From the NCBI GenBank assembly GCA_964397015.1, contig CAYNHL010000027.1, positions 1-31,960 of the forward strand: a DNA stretch of 31,960 nucleotides, in the 5' to 3' direction. A program made the position numbers and the translations under genes. The notes beneath the pieces were generated by a model. The model was not told the origin of the DNA. It saw nothing but the letters and a program-made list of their open reading frames with translations, and searched no databases. This DNA comes from MADRE2 sp964397015 (GTDB lineage Bacteria > Desulfobacterota > Desulfobacteria > Desulfobacterales > Desulfobacteraceae). Below, piece by piece: positions 9,101-16,132 of this stretch. Every line of letters starts with the position of its first letter. Position 1 is the stretch's first letter.

Positions 9101-9380
9101 GAAAAATGACGACAACAGCCTTTTTCCCAATGAAAAGGTAGCTCAAATGGCAGATATCTGCGCTCCAAGCCAGAACGTTTTTTCAACCATTCCTGGCGAT
9201 GCCCATAATTTTCTCGATGGTACCTCCATGGCATCGGCTCTCGTTACCGGTATCATGGCCCTGCATGTTGAAAAAAAAATGCAGGAGAATCCGGTATCTG
9301 GTAAAGATGGAATCAGGATAGAAAAAGATATATCAGATTGGGCCCGGTTGCTGGAAATTGAAAAAAAAAAGGAAAAATGA
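6138..9380 (+). CDS. Secreted subtilisin-like serine protease with PKD-like repeats
   Basis: 1080 residues from ATG 6138 (AGGGAG Shine-Dalgarno; upstream in-frame starts overlap the barrel gene). Layout: signal peptide (about 1-30); a diverged first PKD-like domain (31-125); four near-identical 96-residue PKD-like repeats (from 129, 225, 321 and 417), each with two cysteines and a IDYxDGT motif; an all-beta linker (about 520-722) ending in an FN3-like segment; an internal propeptide-like region (about 729-806, VPGQILLVTDPEK to LVQPNYIFHTL); and a C-terminal S8 catalytic domain. The triad is complete: D839 (GIVDTGVDTGHPDL), H870 (HGTAVAGLIAS), S1030 (DGTSMASA), with oxyanion N967 (PAGNFPEA). 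Having the propeptide and catalytic domain at the C-terminus behind an Ig-like stalk is unusual; secreted subtilases generally carry accessory domains after the catalytic domain. Substrate unknown. Confidence 0.93.
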   Translation: MTITLYSKRLIYASILVLAVIMCHGTSHAITLNASINPARVNQNVTFTVTVNTSAAAGNINCLIYMDFDQGDGLEQVASINGTTVFTVTRSFSRAGTYTVRVEGAQDCNIIPPTTARMNLVVNDPAPTPSGSIDIMASSREVFVDQAVSFTVPVEIVSGTSCPIYIDYGDGTQVQQIGTVSRDTTLRATHAFSSPGTYEVTAGSSRNCPALADEQATVTIVVQAPSGSIDIRASSREVFVDQAVSFTVPVELVSGTSCPIYIDYDDGTQVQQIGTVSRDTTLSATHAFSSPGIYEVTAGSSRNCPALADEQATVTIVVQAPSGSIDIQASSRQVFVDQAVSFTVPVEIVSGTSCPIYIDYRDGTQIQQIGTVSRDTTLSATHVFSSPGTYEVTAGSSPNCPALADERATVTIVVQAPSGSIDIRANPSRAFVNQTVSFTVPVRIQSTTGCPVMIDYRDGTPAQRLGTVSRDTTLSATHTFTSPGTYNVTVSGTADCPALADEQAVETVDIRHFQVDRIALYFDNGRPEITVDRNDPPPGLYVKINYTGAGLFKGYWEVDGVRRHDVFEHLGSGFEKIFQYPAVPPLPVYTPGTHRVRFIITEPVMQINFPAALYYVTAHEQIQPVSINLTAPADDEMLPFEPIDFKWQTIDEAALYFLRLFSDAKPGSQPVFSAYTNKGSYRLRPEVFKYRLEHGKTYTWDVQGFDDDDRLAAQSDTRSFVIDAAAASVPGQILLVTDPEKGGDGIIRMVQKKYGLDLIQTRQLETLGLNVTQFHTDGDVRALVKEIVLIKGVILVQPNYIFHTLSEPLNKFQTIRKLVDFTAVNTRFTGKGVNVGIVDTGVDTGHPDLENAVSLTQNFVPDSSYRPEIHGTAVAGLIASRINNFGISGCAPDATLFALRACEQTSVSNPAGRCFSLTMALAVDTALENDVNIVNMSLGAPVEDSLLAKLIDEGIKKGVLFVAPAGNFPEADRLFFPASHPGVIAVAGKNDDNSLFPNEKVAQMADICAPSQNVFSTIPGDAHNFLDGTSMASALVTGIMALHVEKKMQENPVSGKDGIRIEKDISDWARLLEIEKKKEK
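6522..7673 (+). repeat. Four tandem 288-bp in-frame repeats inside the subtilase gene
   Basis: Copies begin at 6522, 6810, 7098 and 7386, exactly 288 bp apart. The first three are near-identical at DNA level; the fourth is more diverged. Each encodes one 96-residue PKD-like domain that starts PSGSIDI and contains FVDQAVSFTVPV (or a variant), a GTxC(or GC)P turn and a CPALADE turn. Confidence 0.97.
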
Positions 9381-9405
9381 TTTAAAAAAATTTCATTTTT
9401 CCTTT
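9368..9405 (+). terminator. Hairpin terminator at the end of the subtilase operon
   Basis: AAAGGAAAAATGA (9368-9380) pairs with TCATTTTTCCTTT (9393-9405), a perfect 13-bp stem with a 12-nt AT-rich loop. The left arm contains the subtilase TGA stop. Because the stem is flanked by A and T runs it could also act on the opposite strand for the convergent CBS gene. Confidence 0.75.
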
Positions 9406-9432
9406 GGTTATGCGCCAGTCCTTTGACCAGCC

Positions 9433-9984
9433 TTAAAAGACGCAAGCCTCTATAGCCACTGACAGCTTCCTGTACAGATCTGAAAAGCGCAGCATGCCTG
9501 TCAGGGTGCCGGTCCTGAAAACAAACAGTGCGTCATGCCGGTTCATGACAAATAAGTGCAGGCATTTGGAAAGATCATCGTCGATATCGACTGATTGAGC
9601 TTCACCGGGAGGTGTGACAAAATCTCTTACCCGAATATCTGCTGCTTTATGACAAAGGTCTTTGAGCGGGCTTTCCCATAAATTGTAATCTTTTTGCATT
9701 GCGTTTGCGACATAAGAAAGCCCGTGATCAGACAGGGTTTTTTCAAAATTCACTTTTTTATAATTTGTTTCCAGCCCGCGAATCAGGTCAATGGGGGATA
9801 TTTTGCCCATGACCTGTCCCTGTTCATTTTCAACCAGCAGGATACGCTGCCCGGTTTTTTTAGATAAAAAATCTTCCTGTGCTTTTTTAAGGGTTGACAG
9901 CGCTTCCTGGAAAGATGCGCCAGCTGAAATTTTTGGAAATTTTTCAACCGGTATCATAAGGTCTTTAGCTTTCATGTTTTCCAT
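9433..9984 (-). CDS. CBS-domain pair protein
   Basis: 183 residues. ATG at 9984 is preceded by AAAGGAG 8 bases upstream. Two CBS motifs are visible: residues about 4-70 (MKAKDLMIPVEKFPKISAGASFQEALSTL ending in GQVMGKISPIDLIRGL) and about 115-175 (IRVRDFVTPPGEAQSVDIDDDLSKCLHLF ending in GTLTGMLRFSDLYRKL). Paired CBS domains generally bind adenosine nucleotides and regulate a partner; here there is no attached catalytic or transport domain, so it is a stand-alone sensor or regulator with unknown partner. It is convergent with the subtilase operon. A copy of the dispersed TTCGGGCTTCAACGATGAT element lies 27-57 bp upstream of its start. Confidence 0.85.
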   Translation of the reverse strand: MENMKAKDLMIPVEKFPKISAGASFQEALSTLKKAQEDFLSKKTGQRILLVENEQGQVMGKISPIDLIRGLETNYKKVNFEKTLSDHGLSYVANAMQKDYNLWESPLKDLCHKAADIRVRDFVTPPGEAQSVDIDDDLSKCLHLFVMNRHDALFVFRTGTLTGMLRFSDLYRKLSVAIEACVF

Positions 9985-10010
9985 ATATTCGGCTCCTTTT
10001 AGATATTATT

Positions 10011-10041
10011 ATTCAACTTTCGGGCTTCAACGATGATACCC
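10011..10041. repeat. Dispersed intergenic element, copy 1
   Basis: Shares 26 of 31 positions with 16094-16124, including an unbroken 18-base block TCGGGCTTCAACGATGAT. It lies upstream of the minus-strand CBS gene. The rest of the 9985-10207 intergenic region shows nothing I can name. Confidence 0.6.
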
Positions 10042-10207
10042 CCATTTAACTCACGGTTCGTTTTGTTATCTGATTCATTGAGTTTGAATGATCCGGCATT
10101 TTTAGTCAACCTTTTTGTATTCCGGGTTTTTCTTGTGGATGTTGATTTAATGTGCCCCGGTTGTTATAATGCTGCAATATTTCATCCTTGATCTACTGGG
10201 AAAAAAA

Positions 10208-11160
10208 ATGAAATCCATTGCCTTGAAAACAGTATCACTGCTTGCCTGTCTCATTCTGGCCTTTTTGTCATTCTACGGAACCCTCGATCCCTTAACCGGG
10301 CGGCTTGGAACCATATCCCNNNNNNNNNNAACGCCCGATACCTGGATGACTCGTTCAACAAAGCCCTTGCCGGTTTTGGTGTAATGTCTGGAATAAAGGC
10401 CGGGCTCGCCGTTATCGAAGGCAGCACGGCCGGCGTGAGTGCTGGTATGAGTGCCAAGCTGCAGGTGGGAGATGTAGTTCAGTCGGTATACGATTATGTA
10501 GATATCGCGTGGCGCACACTTTTGACTGGATGTATAGCCATCCTGGCTATACAGTACCTGCTTGAAGCGGTCGCCGTCGTTGACGGATATATTTTCGCGA
10601 CAACCTGCCTTGTATTCGGACTGGTCCTTGGACTCCGCTGGTGGGCCCGAAGCTGGACCCGCACCAGGCGTATCGTCAAAGATATGTTTTCTTTTTTTCT
10701 CATCTTCCTGATTGCAGCTTATTATATTTTGCCTGTTTCTGTATGGAGCGCTTCAAGGTTATCGGATATAATCACCCGTCCTTCTGTTGAAGAGGCACAG
10801 AAAGGTTTTTCACAGACCCGGGCGATACTGTTCCAGGACGATACAGTGCAATCAGAAGGTTTTATTGCCAATATGAGGAATATTCCGGAACGTATTGGGC
10901 AGATCGCAACGTATATCAAGACAAGATCATCTCAAATGGCGGTATGGACAGTCAAACTCATAACAGGATATATCTTTGACTGCATCGTTTTCCCGCTGCT
11001 GATTTTTACACTGCTTTTGTGGTTGACCCGTGGGGCTCTGCGGTATGTGCTGCAGAAAAATTTTCAGACATCACTGCATGATGAATTAAAAACTCTCCTG
11101 GTCCGGCCGCGTTTGCGAAACGGTGTCAAGCCTGCTAAAAAACCTGCAAATTTGCAATGA
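10208..11160 (+). CDS. Multi-pass membrane protein of unknown function, interrupted by assembly gap
   Basis: One gene split by ten Ns at 10320-10329. Before the gap, ATG 10208 opens MKSIALKTVSLLACLILAFL and FYGTLDPLTGRLGTIS, an N-terminal membrane anchor. After the gap, the frame that includes 10384 is already open at 10330 (NARYLDDSFNKALAGFGVMS) and runs to 11160. The two frames differ by one base across the Ns, which only means the N run is a placeholder. Downstream are about four hydrophobic segments (LLTGCIAILAIQYLLEAVAVV; ATTCLVFGLVLGLRWW; FSFFLIFLIAAYYILPVSVW; IFDCIVFPLLIFTLLLWL). It appears to be a conserved proteobacterial hypothetical; I cannot assign a function. A separate start at 10384 is an artefact of the gap. 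Confidence 0.75.
10320..10329. other. Assembly gap (10 Ns)
   Basis: A run of ten undetermined bases inside the membrane-protein gene; the true length of the missing sequence is unknown. Confidence 0.99.
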
Positions 11161-11164
11161 AGGG

Positions 11165-11193
11165 TTGTTAAAGTTGTAATTTTAGACTATAGT
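11165..11193 (+). promoter_or_regulatory. Sigma-70-type promoter of tRNA-Thr
   Basis: TTGTTA (11165-11170), a 17-bp spacer, then TATAGT (11188-11193), 14 bp before the mature tRNA 5' end. The -10 box sits inside a perfect 12-bp palindrome AGACTATAGTCT (11184-11195). Confidence 0.6.
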
Positions 11194-11207
11194 CTTGATT
11201 CGTGAAA

Positions 11208-11282
11208 GCCGGCGTAGCTCAGGGGCAGAGCAGCTGATTCGTAATCAGCAGGTCGCGGGTTCGATTCCCATCGCCGGCTCCA
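11208..11282 (+). tRNA. tRNA-Thr (anticodon CGT)
   Basis: Full cloverleaf: acceptor GCCGGCG (11208-11214) pairs with CGCCGGC (11272-11278); D arm with AGCTCAGGGGCAGAGC; anticodon stem GCTGA/TCAGC around loop TTCGTAA, anticodon CGT reading ACG; T arm GCGGGTTCGATTCCCATC. The CCA end is encoded (11280-11282). It reads the ACG threonine codon. The next gene starts only 28 bp downstream. Confidence 0.97.
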
Positions 11283-11309
11283 GTCATATCTTGAGGATGC
11301 CGGCATTTC

Positions 11310-13910
11310 ATGGTAGTTATAAAGCAATCAAGCACATACCGGTTTTTTATTTATACCATTTTATGTTTCATGGTTGTCTCGGTAATTATCTCTGCCTTGT
11401 ATGCCCGGTTCCTGTATGAAAGAGAATCCTTGGACCGGGACAGGAACCTGGTGCAGATCAATGATGTCTATGTTCCTTTTCTGGTATCGAGCCTGTGGGG
11501 CAAAAACCATGATGTTATGGAAAAACAGATGGAAGGCGTTGTCCTGTTCAGGCATATAGACCGCATTGAAATTCATGATTATGACGGTTATATTTTCAGC
11601 GCAGGCAAACCGGCAAGAAAATCACATGATATCATTACCCGGGATCTTGTCTATTCTTTCAAGGGAAAGGCCCGGACCATAGGGACCATGTCCCTTTACC
11701 TGGACAGAACCGGTATGCAAAGGGACATATTGCAAAACACGCTGTCTGTTTTTGCCGTCCTGCTGGTCCTGGCCCTGGTTCTTTCCATTGCCATAAGTTT
11801 CCTTTATCACGGCACGATCGGTCGATACCTGCTGCAGTTCGCCCGTTTTATCGAAAAAACAGATCCCGGACAACCCAGTTTGCCTTTTGTACCCGCGAGA
11901 CGGTCCGGGAGAAAAGATGAGCTGCAGACACTCGTGGACCATTTTAATTCCATGCAGGACAGGATCAACCGGTATCTTGTGAAGATGGAGGAATGGCAGG
12001 ATCTGATGCAGTATATTATTCACAATGATCCCAACGCCATTGCTGTCCATGACCGTGATCTGCGGTATGTTTTTGTCAGTGACCGGTATTGCAGGGACTA
12101 TAGAATCCAGGAGAAAGATATCATTGGCAGGCACCATTACGAGGTTTTTCCCGAGATTCCTGAAAAATGGCGCGACATTCATCAAAGAGCGCTGCAAGGA
12201 GAGGTGATCCGATCTGAGGAAGATATTCTGCATCGTGCGGACGGGACAGTGGATTATACCCGGTGGGAATGCCGCCCCTGGTACCTGTCCGACGGGTCTA
12301 TCGGGGGCATCATTCTCTATACTGAAGTTATTACAGAGCGCAAGCACACCGAAGCAGCATTGCGTGAAAGTGAAGACCGCTACAGGTCCCTTTACCAGAA
12401 TGCCCAGGTGGGGCTGAGCAGGACGAGGATAAATGACGGTAAGGTCCTGGCCTGCAATGAAAAGATGGCTCAGATTTTCGGATATGAAGATATCTTGGAA
12501 TTTATCGAAGAATACGTCCTGTCGGAGCATTATGTTGACAAAAACCAGCGGGACCTTTTTTTGAAGGAACTTGAATGCTTTGGTGCCATTACCAACAAGG
12601 AGACTGCATTTTACAAAAAGGACGGGGAAATCATCTGGGTACGCTTTGATACCCGCATATATCCCGATAAAGGCTATATGGAGGATGTGGTCATTGACCT
12701 GACCGAACAGAAAAAAGCGATGGAAACACAACAAAAGTTACAGGCTCAGCTGCAGCAGGCCAGGAAAATGGAAGCCGTGGGCCGACTGGCAGGAGGTGTT
12801 GCCCATGACTTCAACAACATGCTGGGCGTGATTCTGGGTAATACTGAAATGGCCATGGAGAATCTCAGTCCGGATGAACCTTTATATCATGCACTCCAGG
12901 AAATTTTAAACGCTGCGCGTCATTCCACGGATATCACCCGGCAGCTTCTGGCCTTTGCCCGCAAGCAGACCATCGCTCCCCGGGTGATTGATTTGAATGA
13001 GACCGTAACAGGTATGCTCCGGATGCTAAGACGTCTCATCGGTGAGAATATCGAATTGGTATGGCTTCCGGAAAAAGACATGTGGCCGGTAAGGATGGAC
13101 CCGTCACAGCTTGACCAAATCCTGGCAAACCTTTGCCTCAACGCCCGGGATGCAATCTCGGGCGTGGGCAGGCTGACGATTGAGACGGGCAGGATAACTT
13201 TTGACAAGGTCTATTGTAATGATCATCCGGGTTTTGTCCCCGGAGATTTCGTTCTGCTGGCAGTCAGTGATGACGGCTGCGGCATGGACAAAGACACCCT
13301 GGACAACCTGTTCGAACCCTTTTTCACCACCAAGGATATGGGCAAGGGCACAGGGCTCGGCCTTGCCACGGTATATGGTATTGTCAAGCAGAACAGAGGA
13401 TTTATAAACGTTTATTCCGAACCCGGCCGGGGAACTACGTTCAGGATCTATCTTGCCCGCCATGACGCCCCTGTCGATCCCGTACAGGAGACTGTCCCGT
13501 CAATACCCGATGCTCAGGGGAGCGAAACCATCCTGCTGGTAGAGGATGAACCCGCCATCTTGAAAATGGCTGAAAGGATGCTGGAGCGGTTTGGTTATTC
13601 TGTGCTTGCGGCCGGGACACCCGCTCAGGCCATGACTCTTGCCGGAGATCACAAGGGAAGGATTCACCTGCTCATGACCGATGTGGTCATGCCCGGGATG
13701 AACGGCAGAGAACTTTCTGAAAAGCTGCAGGACATGTACCCTGAAATCAAGTGCCTTTTCATGTCCGGCTATACCGCTAACGTGGTAGCGCATCACGGGG
13801 TTCTGGACAAGGACATAGCGTTCATTCAAAAGCCTTTTTCGGCCCGGGAACTGGCTCGAATGGTTCGGGGTGTTCTCGATTCTGTAACGGTGCTCCATGG
13901 AAATAGTTAA
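11310..13910 (+). CDS. Hybrid sensor histidine kinase (two PAS domains, C-terminal receiver)
   Basis: 866 residues. Membrane segments at about 12-31 and 144-166 bracket a periplasmic sensing region of about 110 residues. A HAMP-like linker (about 167-232) is followed by PAS 1 (about 237-345), PAS 2 (about 355-475), HisKA with phospho-acceptor H499 (GVAHDFNNML), HATPase with N box LANLCLNARDA, G1 DDGCGMD and G2 GKGTGLGLA, then a receiver domain with D791 (MTDVVMPGMNG), acidic pocket VEDEP and the KPFS lysine. The start at 11310 has no good ribosome-binding site, but later starts would cut the first membrane helix. There is no separate response regulator beside it; phosphate would pass to its own receiver or to an unlinked protein. 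Its end overlaps the following permease gene by 14 bp, suggesting cotranscription. Confidence 0.93.
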   Translation: MVVIKQSSTYRFFIYTILCFMVVSVIISALYARFLYERESLDRDRNLVQINDVYVPFLVSSLWGKNHDVMEKQMEGVVLFRHIDRIEIHDYDGYIFSAGKPARKSHDIITRDLVYSFKGKARTIGTMSLYLDRTGMQRDILQNTLSVFAVLLVLALVLSIAISFLYHGTIGRYLLQFARFIEKTDPGQPSLPFVPARRSGRKDELQTLVDHFNSMQDRINRYLVKMEEWQDLMQYIIHNDPNAIAVHDRDLRYVFVSDRYCRDYRIQEKDIIGRHHYEVFPEIPEKWRDIHQRALQGEVIRSEEDILHRADGTVDYTRWECRPWYLSDGSIGGIILYTEVITERKHTEAALRESEDRYRSLYQNAQVGLSRTRINDGKVLACNEKMAQIFGYEDILEFIEEYVLSEHYVDKNQRDLFLKELECFGAITNKETAFYKKDGEIIWVRFDTRIYPDKGYMEDVVIDLTEQKKAMETQQKLQAQLQQARKMEAVGRLAGGVAHDFNNMLGVILGNTEMAMENLSPDEPLYHALQEILNAARHSTDITRQLLAFARKQTIAPRVIDLNETVTGMLRMLRRLIGENIELVWLPEKDMWPVRMDPSQLDQILANLCLNARDAISGVGRLTIETGRITFDKVYCNDHPGFVPGDFVLLAVSDDGCGMDKDTLDNLFEPFFTTKDMGKGTGLGLATVYGIVKQNRGFINVYSEPGRGTTFRIYLARHDAPVDPVQETVPSIPDAQGSETILLVEDEPAILKMAERMLERFGYSVLAAGTPAQAMTLAGDHKGRIHLLMTDVVMPGMNGRELSEKLQDMYPEIKCLFMSGYTANVVAHHGVLDKDIAFIQKPFSARELARMVRGVLDSVTVLHGNS

Positions 13911-14817
13911 TACCATTGTCCCCATATTCGGTGTCATACTGCTGGGCTGGGCAGCAAGGCAAAAAGGCTTTATTCCCCCGGAGTTCACAGGCCCCGCCAA
14001 CAGGCTGGTTTTTTATGTCGCCATTCCTGCCATGGTATTCAGTGCCATTGCCGGCGGTTCCCTGAAGACGGATTTCAACCCGGCAGTACTGGGATGCACC
14101 CTTGCGGCCGTGGGAATTTCCTTTGCCCTTACCTGGGGTATAGGCGCTTCGATACGGCTGCCGAACAGGAGGTTCGGCACCTTTGTGCAGAATTCGTTTC
14201 ATGGAAATCTCGGATATATCGGCCTTGCCGTAGTCTATTATTACCTGGGAAAGGAGGGGCTTACCACTGCCGGCATGCTGATCGGATTTGTCATGATCAT
14301 GCAGAACCTGCTTTCAGTTTTTATCCTGCAGTTTTATTCAGACACCGGCAGTTCCGGGAACAATCATGGAAAAACAGTTCGAAAGATCGTAGCAAATCCC
14401 GTGATTCTTTCAGCTGTTGCAGGTATATGCTTCTCCTTGACCGGCGCTGCTCTGCCAGTGGTGGTCGACCGTACCCTGGATATCATCGGGGGTCTGGCTT
14501 TACCCCTGGCCCTCCTGCTCATCGGGGCCTCGCTTAATTTCGATCTTGTAAAGCCCCAGTTGAACCTGGTGCTGCTGGCCACGATTATCAAGCTGGCTGT
14601 GCTGCCCGGGATCGGCCTGTTCCTTTATACCTGGTGGGATCTGCCGTCCGGGCAGTATGTTCCGGGTCTGATCCTGCTGGCATCGCCATCGGCTACCATC
14701 AGTTATGTAATGGCAATGGAAATGAACGGAGATGTGGAATTTGCCGTAACCGCCATTTCCATCTGCACGTTACTGTCGGCCATCTCATTTTCCATCTGGC
14801 TCCACATTACTCTGTAG
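13897..14817 (+). CDS. AEC-family (auxin efflux carrier-like) permease
   Basis: 306 residues, about ten hydrophobic segments arranged as two halves, as in AEC permeases. Typical features are the N-terminal PIFGVILLGWAARQKGFIPPEF, PANRLVFYVAIPAMVFSAIA, and the later PLALLLIGASLNF and LLASPSATISYVMAMEMNGD motifs. Bacterial members export or import organic acids such as malate, or amino acids; the substrate cannot be read from the sequence. The start codon lies inside the 3' end of the hybrid kinase gene (14-bp overlap), so translation is probably coupled. Confidence 0.9.
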   Translation: MEIVNTIVPIFGVILLGWAARQKGFIPPEFTGPANRLVFYVAIPAMVFSAIAGGSLKTDFNPAVLGCTLAAVGISFALTWGIGASIRLPNRRFGTFVQNSFHGNLGYIGLAVVYYYLGKEGLTTAGMLIGFVMIMQNLLSVFILQFYSDTGSSGNNHGKTVRKIVANPVILSAVAGICFSLTGAALPVVVDRTLDIIGGLALPLALLLIGASLNFDLVKPQLNLVLLATIIKLAVLPGIGLFLYTWWDLPSGQYVPGLILLASPSATISYVMAMEMNGDVEFAVTAISICTLLSAISFSIWLHITL

Positions 14818-14845
14818 AATGCCTGCCTGCGGTTGTCAGGCGTTC
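14817..14845. terminator. Shared hairpin between convergent permease and aminotransferase genes
   Basis: GAATGCCTG (14817-14825) pairs with CAGGCGTTC (14837-14845), 9 bp with one G-T, loop of 11. The arms overlap both stop codons. There is no U tract, so efficiency is uncertain. Confidence 0.45.
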
Positions 14846-16005
14846 TCGATGGCCCGCTTGAATCCGGGGATGGATCTTTCAATGGTCTTGTCCGGAATTG
14901 CATAGGACAGCCTGAAATGACCAGGACCATGAAACCCGCTTCCCGGGACCGCCAGGATATTTTCTTTCAAAAGCGTTTTCATGAAGGCGATGTCATCCTT
15001 GACCGGGCTTTTGGGAAACAGGTAAAATGAGCCTTCCGGAATATCAAATTCATATCCCGCATCCTTGAGCCCGTCACACAGCATGTCCCGCCGTCGCCGG
15101 TAAATGGAAATATCCACGGTAACGCCCTGGAGTTTTCCGATAACCTGCTGAAACAGTGCAGGCGCATTCACGTACATCATGGTGTTTGCAACGCCGGCAG
15201 CCTGTGCAACCAGGCCGGCATCTTCAGCCTCCGGGTGAACAGCCAGGTAGCCTATCCGTTCGCCGGCCAGGGAGAGTTCCTTGGAATAGGATGTCAGCAC
15301 AATGGTATGCGGGTATACATCAAATACCCACGGGACTTCCACATCATAGGCTATTTTTCGGTAAGGTTCATCCGAGACCAGGTAGATTCTTTTTCCGTGT
15401 CTGGCCGATGCCCTGTCCAGAATTTTCCCGAGTTCAACCAGTTCGGCCCTGGTGTATACGACCCCTGTCGGGTTGTTGGGAGAATTGATCAGGACCACCC
15501 GGGTATCGGGAGTTATTGCCTGTTCCATGGCATCCAGGTCCAGGTGGAAGTCTTCAAGGGTCTTTACCGGTTCAAGTTTTCCCCCGGCCACGAACACGTA
15601 CTGGTTGTATCCCACAAAATAGGGGCCTGGCACCAGGACTGTTTCTCCCGGATTGATCAATGCTTTCAATGTGTCGTTCAAAGCCCCGGCCGCACCCGCG
15701 GTCACCACTATCAGCTCCGGAGTCAGGGCAGTGCCGTAGGTTGTGTTCAGGTAATCGGAAATAGCCTGCCTGACGTGGGGGAATCCCGGGTTGGGCATGT
15801 ATCCGTGGGAGATGGACGGAGAGTTGATCAGGGCCAGGAGGGTTTGTTTTACACTGTCCGGTGGCGGCACATCCGGGTTGCCCAGTGAAAAATCAAACAC
15901 ATTGTCTTCTCCAAATTTCTTTTTGAGCTCCAGCCCCTGTTCGAACATCTTCCGGATCATGGATGATCCTTTTATCATGTCCTGCATTTTTGTTGCGATT
16001 GGCAT
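14836..16005 (-). CDS. Pyridoxal-phosphate aminotransferase, class I/II (aspartate-type)
   Basis: Fold type I aminotransferase of 389 residues. The PLP lysine is K242 (SYSKELSLAGERIGY); N178 (SPNNPTG), D212 (VSDEPYR) and the carboxylate-binding R365 (FRLSYAI) are present. The ATG at 16005 has GAGG 8 bases upstream, and a good sigma-70 promoter lies at 16050-16078. The family covers aspartate, aromatic and other amino-acid transaminases. The N-terminal MPIATKMQDMIKGSSMIRKMFEQG pattern and SLGNPDVPPPD are common in anaerobe members annotated as aspartate aminotransferase, but substrate specificity cannot be fixed here. Monocistronic by layout, convergent with the permease. Confidence 0.93.
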   Translation of the reverse strand: MPIATKMQDMIKGSSMIRKMFEQGLELKKKFGEDNVFDFSLGNPDVPPPDSVKQTLLALINSPSISHGYMPNPGFPHVRQAISDYLNTTYGTALTPELIVVTAGAAGALNDTLKALINPGETVLVPGPYFVGYNQYVFVAGGKLEPVKTLEDFHLDLDAMEQAITPDTRVVLINSPNNPTGVVYTRAELVELGKILDRASARHGKRIYLVSDEPYRKIAYDVEVPWVFDVYPHTIVLTSYSKELSLAGERIGYLAVHPEAEDAGLVAQAAGVANTMMYVNAPALFQQVIGKLQGVTVDISIYRRRRDMLCDGLKDAGYEFDIPEGSFYLFPKSPVKDDIAFMKTLLKENILAVPGSGFHGPGHFRLSYAIPDKTIERSIPGFKRAIENA

Positions 16006-16049
16006 TGTGTGACCTCGTTTGTTTATTTCGGTTTTTGTCTGTTTAAAAA

Positions 16050-16078
16050 TTAATATACCGCATGATGTAAGAAATCAA
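16050..16078 (-). promoter_or_regulatory. Sigma-70-type promoter of the aminotransferase
   Basis: Read on the minus strand: TTGATT (16078-16073), 17-bp spacer, TATTAA (16055-16050), 45 bp before the ATG. Confidence 0.55.
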
Positions 16079-16093
16079 TTTTTCTTTTAAAAA

Positions 16094-16124
16094 ATTCAGT
16101 CGTCGGGCTTCAACGATGATGCCC
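16094..16124. repeat. Dispersed intergenic element, copy 2
   Basis: 26 of 31 positions match 10011-10041. In this copy CGGGC (16104-16108) and GCCCG (16121-16125) can pair as a 5-bp stem. It sits between the rhomboid gene's stop and the aminotransferase promoter. Confidence 0.6.
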
Positions 16125-16132
16125 GGGGTCAG

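Noticed and set aside
8543..9130. 195-codon open frame on the minus strand
   Set aside because: Opposite the subtilase catalytic domain; composition is that of a shadow frame.
11195..11419. Open frame spanning the tRNA gene
   Set aside because: It reads through the tRNA-Thr structure and into the kinase in another frame.
11622..12734. 370-codon open frame on the minus strand
   Set aside because: Lies entirely opposite the hybrid kinase, whose domains are intact; the protein shows no family motifs.
15235..15888. 217-codon open frame on the plus strand
   Set aside because: Antisense shadow of the aminotransferase, with no recognisable domain.
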